A DNA stretch of 14,000 bases from Phoronis ovalis. Taxonomy: Eukaryota > Phoronida > Phoronidae. Made by a program: the position numbers and the translations under genes. The notes under the pieces were generated by a model. The model had not been told where the DNA came from, ran no database searches, and worked only from the letters and a program-made list of their open reading frames with translations. Each line of letters starts with the position of its first letter. Positions within the stretch are counted from its first letter, which is position 1. This document shows, piece after piece, positions 11,001 through 14,000 of this stretch. The stretch is from assembly GCA_028565635.1 (NCBI GenBank), contig JAOXYB010034874.1, positions 1-14,000 of the forward strand, written 5' to 3'.

Positions 11001-12364
11001 TTGGATTACATCACCATTATTGTGTCTACTGTCGCAACAAGCAGACAGTAATCTTGAAAACAGTTAAAGGTAGACCGACCTATTCCAAAATGCACAAAAT
11101 TAGACACAGTTTAGACCGAAGTCAATAAGAAATGACTATTCATTTTCTGTTATATACATAATGAATCAGTATTTCTCGCGACATAACATTTTGCTATCAT
11201 AAGAAAACCATATTCGGGAATCTATTGTTATGAAACGGCGTTTCTGCAGTAACTGCAACTACTTACATGCTTTTGAGACTCCAGCAATTCAGAAACGAAT
11301 CCTTTGGCAAACTTCTTACATTGCAATACTGAATATCACTGAAACGCAAAAAGAAATACATTTCATACACTTTCCATGGCATAAAACAGCAGTAGTCACC
11401 GTATATACCGCAAACATCATCAATGCATCATGCTAATTGGACCCCCGTTGGGAGACTTACCTTAGCTTAGGTAATTCGGAGGTCACTGAAACCTAGATAA
11501 CTTAGATCACAGACTTAACAGCTGCATAATTAATGACACATCAACGATGTATATACAATTAAAATAGTCCATGAATTATACACCACTGTTAACGTTTGTT
11601 TAGAAGAACATGTACAATATACATTATAACGCAACTGAATACTTTTACCTGAATATCTACTTATTTCAGGGCACCAAACATTTTTTTTCTGAAGAAATTA
11701 CCGGTGCATAACAAAATCAGTTACATATAAGGTAATATAATTTAAGTTTAACACTTAAGTGATAAATTTATATCTATAGAGATATGGACAATAGAAAAAA
11801 ATTTAATAATTGCATGCGAACATATTAACAGATGAGATATTGGAGATGGAAGGGAAGTGAGCGGAAGAAATTTCGAATAAAACGCTCGCCTCGGGCCCAG
11901 TAGAAATAATAATATATAAATTCCTAAAGAATATAGTAGAATAATAAGTCTTTAAAATATAAACTCCAGAGCGTGAGTGATATCTCCAGAAATTAGAATA
12001 AGATGACTGGAATACTCTATAATCTAATTGGTTAGTCGGCATCCCCTGACCTGATATGGTGATTGTAACTGCTCAGAGCAGTTGGAATATTTTCGCGTCA
12101 CCGGGAAAATTTTACCTATCTGTAGACTAGATTGTGAAAGTTAAATTGAGGATATAACACCCACTGATGATATATATCTGGTGTGTTTAACTATGCATCA
12201 TTGTCGTGTCATAAACATTGGTCCTGCAAGATTTCATAGCCTGTCTTTATTTAAACATTGTATAATTCAATATAATTAAATTGTTTACGTACAGTATTTC
12301 CAAATTCTCCATGTCAGTAAACATGTCATCTATTTCAGCAAGTTGCCTATTGTTACTCAAATCT
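1940..12364 (-). CDS. Split gene for a leucine-rich-repeat protein, internal part (10 exons)
   Basis: The model joins minus-strand exons 12364-12293, 11338-11267, 9280-9206, 7160-7089, 6426-6355, 5905-5834, 5186-5040, 2684-2613, 2364-2290 and 2011-1940, giving 801 nt, 267 codons and 11 repeats. Each exon has an AG acceptor and a GTAAGT or GTACGT donor, phase 2 on both sides. The nine codons completed across junctions are, in order, CTT, ATT, ATT, CTG, TTG, CTA, CTT, ATA and CTG, all Leu or Ile at the repeat's first position. The repeats follow LxLxxNxLxxIxxxxFxxxxxLxxL, typical of extracellular LRR proteins, which serve in ligand recognition, adhesion or immunity. No signal peptide, cysteine cap or membrane segment was found, so ends and family are unknown. 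LGR-type receptors, Slit-like and other LRR receptors share this exon pattern. The exon list could be missing members in the longer introns. Confidence 0.88.
2290..2364 (-). CDS. LRR exon 9
   Basis: This 75-nt exon encodes FAFSNQLERITTETF, then MTKGRTIEQ and a split Leu codon. Position 2 is Ala rather than Leu, and the second half is rich in Thr and charged residues, so this repeat is more diverged, though its frame is open. The donor CT|GTAAGT is strong. The acceptor, cttatataatag, is AT-rich with a poor pyrimidine tract, the weakest in the gene. The flanking introns are short (248 and 278 nt). Confidence 0.82.
2613..2684 (-). CDS. LRR exon 8
   Basis: The 72-nt exon sits between acceptor tttctgtttcag and donor AT|GTAAGT. 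It encodes YIFNNNIMTIEDNAFEAC, then YRLNK. Asn-5, Ile-7, Ile-10 and the A-F pair at 14-15 fit the LRR pattern, and the Cys at 18 matches the Cys seen at the same place in exons 2, 3 and 7. Its opening T joins CT from exon 5040-5186 to give Leu across an intron of about 2.35 kb that contains the fold-back element. Confidence 0.9.
3593..3741. repeat. Central palindrome of the fold-back element
   Basis: The sequence on either side of about 3665 is nearly self-complementary. For example, agaaatcatct at 3651-3661 faces agatgatttct at 3670-3680, and the CAGATGAAATCATCTG-type blocks and the ACATCT/AGATGT blocks repeat outward in mirror order. This makes a hairpin nested in the larger inverted repeat. 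Confidence 0.7.
4011..4073. repeat. Perfect (CTATCTG)9 heptamer array
   Basis: Nine uninterrupted CTATCTG units occupy the right arm of the fold-back element. They are bordered on both sides by the 20-base spacer TAACTTGACGTTTTCATCTG, whose reverse complement appears twice in the left arm (about 3096-3116 and 3137-3157). The left arm has fewer and less regular heptamers, so this array seems to have expanded after insertion. Confidence 0.85.
4183..5039. other. Intron stretch beside the fold-back element
   Basis: This is plain AT-rich sequence with a short TA repeat near 4672-4687. A minus-strand frame from 4442 starts MAAQKRQFHC and contains a hydrophobic run (FLCTILTLLLLG) that resembles a signal peptide, but it lies in mid-gene with no clear donor, so it is not called as an exon. 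Confidence 0.4.
5040..5186 (-). CDS. LRR exon 7, carrying two repeats
   Basis: This exon is 147 nt, that is 72 plus 75, and encodes two consecutive repeats without an intron between them. The first reads DISGNRLLEISPHFF and then HGHPSPST; its tail is rich in His, Pro and Ser and lacks the usual Leu residues. The second reads YLFSNELRVIPKELLESENC and then RLSE. The acceptor follows a long pyrimidine run (tttttcacttatag) and the donor is CT|GTAAGT. A Met, ATG, stands where the inter-repeat Leu would be. Either the two units never had an intron between them or one was lost. The intron that follows contains the fold-back element. Confidence 0.9.
5834..5905 (-). CDS. LRR exon 6
   Basis: The 72-nt exon encodes NLGGNRLKRFPEELLLDT, then TVWDT, ending in the split Leu codon CT. 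Leu-2, Asn-5, Leu-7 and Phe-10 hold the register, and Pro-11 follows as in several other repeats here. The acceptor is ttgcattgacag and the donor CT|GTAAGT. The neighbouring introns are among the shortest in the gene, about 450 nt upstream and 650 nt downstream. Confidence 0.88.
6355..6426 (-). CDS. LRR exon 5
   Basis: This 72-nt exon gives the most textbook repeat in the window: DFRGNNLSTISPAAF, then QGIKNINI. The A-A-F at positions 13-15 and the G-I at 17-18 match the classical extracellular LRR consensus (AFxGLxxL). Acceptor cctttgttgtag is T-rich, and the donor is TT|GTAAGT. The next exon opens with G, so the split codon is TTG, Leu. Confidence 0.9.
7089..7160 (-). CDS. LRR exon 4
   Basis: Strong splice sites (acceptor cttttcttgcag, donor CT|GTAAGT) bound 72 nt encoding IFSGNLLKTIPPLTFQELL, then TIEL. 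The repeat is canonical: Phe-2, Asn-5, Leu-7, Ile-10, Pro-11, Phe-15, Leu-18. The intron upstream, to exon 9206-9280, is about 2 kb and holds no other LRR-like frame that I could find. The intron downstream is about 660 nt. The CT end pairs with G of the next exon to give Leu. Confidence 0.9.
7161..9205. other. Long intron with no further exon seen
   Basis: About 2 kb separates exons 9206-9280 and 7089-7160. It contains the CTAG repeat and, near 7195, a good minus-strand donor (C|GTGAGT) after a non-LRR open frame that ends in phase 1, incompatible with the array. Inverted CCAAT motifs near 8937 and 9044 and a TATATAA at 9090 occur together, but no transcript can be inferred. Confidence 0.45.
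7699..7822. repeat. Degenerate 17-bp TTCTAG minisatellite
   Basis: CTAG occurs at 7701, 7718, 7722, 7743, 7761, 7778, 7793 and 7811, mostly 15-21 bases apart and mostly within TTCTAG, with loosely similar A-rich tails between. This fits a decayed tandem repeat with a unit of about 17 bp. One more CTAG lies at 7664. The last units include GAAacTTCtaGAA (7804-7816). Confidence 0.5.
9206..9280 (-). CDS. LRR exon 3
   Basis: This 75-nt exon encodes one 25-residue repeat: HFSSNAITELPAGLLRNC, then SKELES. The F-S-S-N and L-P-x-x-L-L-x-N-C pattern recurs in the second half of exon 5040-5186, suggesting a sub-family of repeats within the protein. The acceptor is ttattatgcag and the donor AT|GTAAGT. 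A shorter reading from the internal cag ten bases downstream would break the phase-2 register and remove Leu/Phe-2, so the upstream acceptor is preferred. The junctions on both sides give Ile. Confidence 0.87.
9561..9568 (+). promoter_or_regulatory. TATA box before short plus-strand open frames
   Basis: TATAAATA lies 33 bases before an ATG at 9594. An E-box palindrome (CACGTG) stands about 45 bases further upstream, near 9516. The spacing suits a TATA promoter with a start site near 9590, but this rests on motifs alone. Confidence 0.28.
9594..9698 (+). CDS. Short open frame of unknown status (34 aa)
   Basis: The frame starts MSIMEESGSRKMSHDLKKVL and continues rich in Lys, Asp and Ser to a TGA stop. 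The composition is hydrophilic and looks more protein-like than most chance frames here. A second frame, starting MKKEDILTKESSDPDQ and ending at 9775, overlaps its stop as ATGA, so one frameshift would join the two. It has no recognisable domain, and no homologue comes to mind. It could be the 5' exon of an unseen gene, a remnant of a mobile element, or chance. It lies in the intron between LRR exons 11267-11338 and 9206-9280, on the opposite strand. Confidence 0.2.
   Translation: MSIMEESGSRKMSHDLKKVLQKDKTDRSSGTWAP
9791..10010. repeat. Diverged direct duplication
   Basis: The segment from tatactgg at 9791, through gatcctgtgtggtgagacca (from 9817) and on to ctgata, is echoed by tatactgggatcctttatgg (from 9971) and the following tgaagccatctgtta. 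The copies are about 165-180 bases apart and differ by a short insertion and several substitutions. Confidence 0.45.
10109..10275. repeat. Degenerate tandem repeat, about 30-bp units
   Basis: Five units begin at about 10109, 10144, 10180, 10216 and 10244. They share a core like CTAGTGGTTTGGTAxCCTATGG, with lengths from 28 to 36 bases. Stops occur in all frames, so it is not a coding repeat. Confidence 0.6.
10516..10584 (-). pseudogene. Possible LRR exon remnant with in-frame stops
   Basis: A perfect donor (CT|GTAAGT) is preceded by a stretch that reads VLHVNKIISF, matching Leu-2, Asn-5, Ile-7 and a hydrophobic residue at position 10, and finishes ISK plus the split Leu codon, as the intact exons do. 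Between them are two in-frame stops, TGA and TAG. The register is one codon short of 72 nt, and no AG sits at the phase-2 acceptor position. This fits an exon that has died in place between exons 11267-11338 and 9206-9280. The match is short, so chance is a real alternative. Confidence 0.3.
11267..11338 (-). CDS. LRR exon 2
   Basis: The exon lies between acceptor tttgcgtttcag and donor AT|GTAAGT and is 72 nt. It encodes DIQYCNVRSL, then PKDSFLNCWSLKS. The usual Asn at position 5 is Cys here. The second half, L-P-x-D-S-F-x-N-C-x-x-L, resembles the repeat in exon 9206-9280, including the Asn-Cys pair at positions 17-18. Its AT end joins the T of the next exon to give Ile. The same bases also read open on the plus strand, but that frame has no splice or motif support. 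Confidence 0.85.
11828..11899 (-). pseudogene. Probable decayed LRR exon
   Basis: Exactly 72 nt can be read in LRR register, with no stop: positions 6-15 read VLFEISSAHF, followed by PSISNISS and a split V codon. The hydrophobic spacing matches the intact exons, but the conserved Asn is Ser and positions 1-2 are Gly-Pro. Where the acceptor AG should be, after a T-rich run ending ttatttcta, the sequence has C in place of G. Where the donor should be, it reads TTAATA. The stretch lies in order and in orientation between intact exons. I infer a former exon that lost both splice sites. A chance match in an open frame is the alternative. Confidence 0.45.
12067..12083. repeat. Perfect 17-nt palindrome
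   Basis: AACTGCTC-a-GAGCAGTT has an 8-bp stem around a single base. It lies in the intron between the first two LRR exons. A symmetric protein-binding site or chance is possible; nothing else marks it. Confidence 0.5.
12293..12364 (-). CDS. LRR exon 1 (most 5' one visible)
   Basis: This 72-nt exon follows a strong acceptor (cttttttgcag) and ends CT before the donor GTACGT. It encodes DLSNNRQLAEIDDMF and then TDMENLEI, a well-formed LRR (L-D-L-S-N-N) with one residue more than usual between the conserved Asn and the following Ile. The terminal CT pairs with the T that opens the 11267-11338 exon to give Leu. Its own first base, A, needs two bases from an upstream exon. I found none between here and the window end, so the 5' part of the gene probably lies beyond 14000, or in an exon that does not encode an LRR. 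Confidence 0.85.
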
Positions 12365-12480
12365 CTGCAAAAAAGGATGACGTATGTATTTCAATAAAAT
12401 GCCTTCAGGAATATAATGAAGAAAGCTGCGCATTATTTAGAAGAATATTTAAAAAAGTACGCAATTTCGGCTTACCTTAT

Positions 12481-12770
12481 CAGTGTGGACACGAACCATC
12501 AATCCTCATTCGCGGCGGGCCTGTTTCCACTTATACGAAAACGTTTTTCCTTTTTCGCACTGAAATTCCTACTTCTCGTACTATTATTTCCGCGTAAGGA
12601 CACACGAGCCTGCAGGTATGTTTGTCCAGAAAGATGTCCGCGTTGCTGGAAATTTAAGCAAGTACGCGCAAAGACGGCCCGAGTAGCAGGAATTTGAGGT
12701 GAAATCCGGAAAATGTTCCTATGCAAGGGAGAAAACAAACAATGAGGATTAGCGGCTCGAGTCCAGGCTG
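12481..12770. repeat. Imperfect inverted repeat, GC-richer than its surroundings
   Basis: The left arm starts cagtgtggacacgaacc and contains AATCCTCATT at 12501-12510. The right arm holds AATGAGGATT at 12741-12750 and, read in reverse, CAGCCTGGACTCGAGCC. Further in, AAATTCCTACTTCTCG on the left faces an AAATTCCTGCTACTCG match on the right. The arms are diverged, but the pairing covers most of about 290 nt. No clear target duplication was seen. This explains the short open frames here on both strands, which show no coding features. An old MITE is likeliest. Confidence 0.5.
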
Positions 12771-13058
12771 GTTACAAAGACTGCACTTGATATGCAACAC
12801 AATTAGTAAACAGTAGTATATTTGCCCCATGTTAACTTACTATCAAAGAGCACGTTAGTGCTCAGTAGTTTACAGCAAGAACTGCTAAACACTAACAATA
12901 CTTATCCAGATGTCACTAACACATACATTTGGTGGAATCCTAAATGCTTGCACAATAAAGCTTATATTCTAAGACGTTGCCTGTATGAAGACGTTATCAT
13001 TGTCTACAACAGTCACATGCCATGCCTGTTTAGAACATGCCCAGGTAAACAATTATTA

Positions 13059-13619
13059 CGCAAGTAACTTAAAGTAGGTTAAAATTTAATTCCAGACGCA
13101 CGCGCTACAATTGAGAATTGATTTTGTAAATTTTGGGAAGTTGTTCCATGAGATCATGTAATTGAGAACTTACTTCTGCACTACGGCATACTCAAACTAG
13201 TTAGTCGTTTTTTAGGAATAACATATTTTCAAGCGAAAAATGGCGGATTTTATGAGAGTTATATGGAAAAAAAATTGTTTCTTAAAATGAAAGAAAAAAA
13301 CGAAATATGCCTTATGCCAGTAATCTTCTTGAATAAACATATTAATTAATTTTACCAAAAAATTAGATCATTTATCTCGTCGAACGCGCGGAAATTTAGT
13401 TGAAATAGGTGTAATTTTTAGCACAGGTAACCACACACCTATGGGTCACGTGATCATTTAGCCAAAAGTGAGTATCACGTTAAAGGTCATACAGTTCCTA
13501 ACAAACACACATTAAAATGAAAAATGTAACCTTTTTATTTATTTAGAAATATCAAAAAAACAATTTCGCAGCGCCACCCGTGGCGAAACGTGGTAAACAC
13601 CTGCCTTAAGTTACTTGCG
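13059..13619. mobile_element. MITE-like element with TA target duplication
   Basis: The left end CGCAAGTAACTTAA plus seven more bases (13059-13079) is matched in inverse at 13599-13619: the first 14 bases are identical, and 19 of 21 overall. Both ends are directly flanked by TA (13057-13058 and 13620-13621), as in Tc1/mariner insertions. The 561-nt body has no transposase frame. Near the right end lies a small hairpin, CGCCAC-cc-GTGGCG. The non-autonomous Tc1/mariner-type assignment is an inference from ends and target site alone. Confidence 0.55.
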
Positions 13620-13689
13620 TAGTGCGACAGTTTATTGGAAAAAACAACGGATTTTTTGTTCTATTCTATTTTATGACATTGTATACACA

Positions 13690-13980
13690 CTGCTGGTTTT
13701 TAGGTCAAGACATCAGATCATAGTTAAAAATAAAAATTGTTTACACCATTAGCTTTTAGGTCATCATGGTTAAAAGTAGATCTTGTTTACAGTTATGGCT
13801 AAAAATAGATCTTGCTTACAGTTCTACTATATTTGGGAGTGGTTAAAAAATAGAACGTGTTTACATTTATAGCTTTATGTCATAGTTCATGGTAAATAGT
13901 TCATGTGTCAGCTTTACTATTTCTGGGACTGGTTAAAAATAGAACTTGTTTACAGTTATAGCTTTTATGTCATATGAAAC
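13690..13980. repeat. Degenerate tandem repeat at the window end
   Basis: The core GGTTAAAAATAGA-(T/A)CTTGTTTACA recurs from about 13722, 13768, 13797, 13841 and 13931. The last two sit in a larger unit of about 90 bases that also carries TACTATxTxTGGGAxTGG upstream of the core. It may continue beyond 14000. Confidence 0.65.
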
Positions 13981-14000
13981 GAAAGACGTGAAGTACAGAC

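Larger units (their letters stand above)
12771..14000. other. Region 5' of the visible LRR exons
   Basis: Beyond the hairpin, this stretch holds the MITE-like element, the terminal tandem repeat and otherwise plain AT-rich sequence. Minus-strand donors at 12839 and 13175 (GTAAGT read in reverse) are not preceded by an LRR frame in phase 2. No signal peptide or N-terminal cap was found. Confidence 0.5.

Noticed and set aside
11461-11485. 25-nt minus-strand piece between a good acceptor (ctaggtttcag) and GTAAGT, starting like an LRR (DLRIT)
   Set aside because: A stop follows at once in the LRR phase and the length is far from 72 nt. It may be a shrunken exon copy, but the evidence is too short.
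12343-12738. Three overlapping open frames on both strands
   Set aside because: They are by-products of the GC-richer inverted repeat, and one overlaps the LRR exon on the other strand. No motif or splice support.
12822-13067. Plus-strand frame of 81 codons
   Set aside because: It has no recognisable domain or splice support and runs into the edge of the MITE-like element, so it is likely a chance frame.

Overview
This window reads as metazoan nuclear DNA, AT-rich and mostly non-coding. There are no long open frames. Short coding pieces are bounded by consensus GT-AG splice sites, and several mobile-element-like structures sit between them. An invertebrate genome, plausibly lophotrochozoan or molluscan, fits, but nothing here fixes the species.

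The main content is one split gene on the minus strand, nearly invisible as open reading frames. Ten short exons between 12364 and 1940 encode extracellular-type leucine-rich repeats (LRRs). Seven are exactly 72 nt, two are 75 nt, and one is 147 nt and carries two repeats. Every exon starts and ends in phase 2. Eight donors read GTAAGT and two GTACGT. When the exons are joined in order, all nine split codons become Leu or Ile, the residues expected at that LRR position. The joined exons give 801 nt, or 267 codons, and 11 repeats. The protein's start (signal peptide, N-cap) is not visible, and neither is a credible C-terminus (C-cap, membrane segment). Single-LRR phase-2 exons of about 72 nt are known from LGR-type receptors, Slit and related proteins, so the exact family is left open. 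Two further LRR-like stretches inside introns (11828-11899 and 10516-10584) look like decayed exons of the same array.

The introns hold the repeats. The clearest is a 1.1 kb fold-back element (3058-4173) with matching ends, a perfect 9-bp target duplication, heptamer arrays, and T-rich and A-rich flanks around a central palindrome. It resembles a non-autonomous Mutator-like element. A second candidate at 13059-13619 has 21-bp inverted ends and a TA duplication (Tc1/mariner-like MITE). A third, weaker one at 173-1655 is bounded by TTAA and 10-bp inverted ends. Other structures are an imperfect hairpin at 12481-12770, degenerate minisatellites at 7699-7822, 10109-10275 and 13690-13980, and a diverged duplication at 9791-10010. 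A GT-rich simple repeat opens the window.

Two plus-strand TATAAATA boxes (276 and 9561) lie in promoter-like settings. The second stands just before two short overlapping open frames. Neither is shown to drive a gene.
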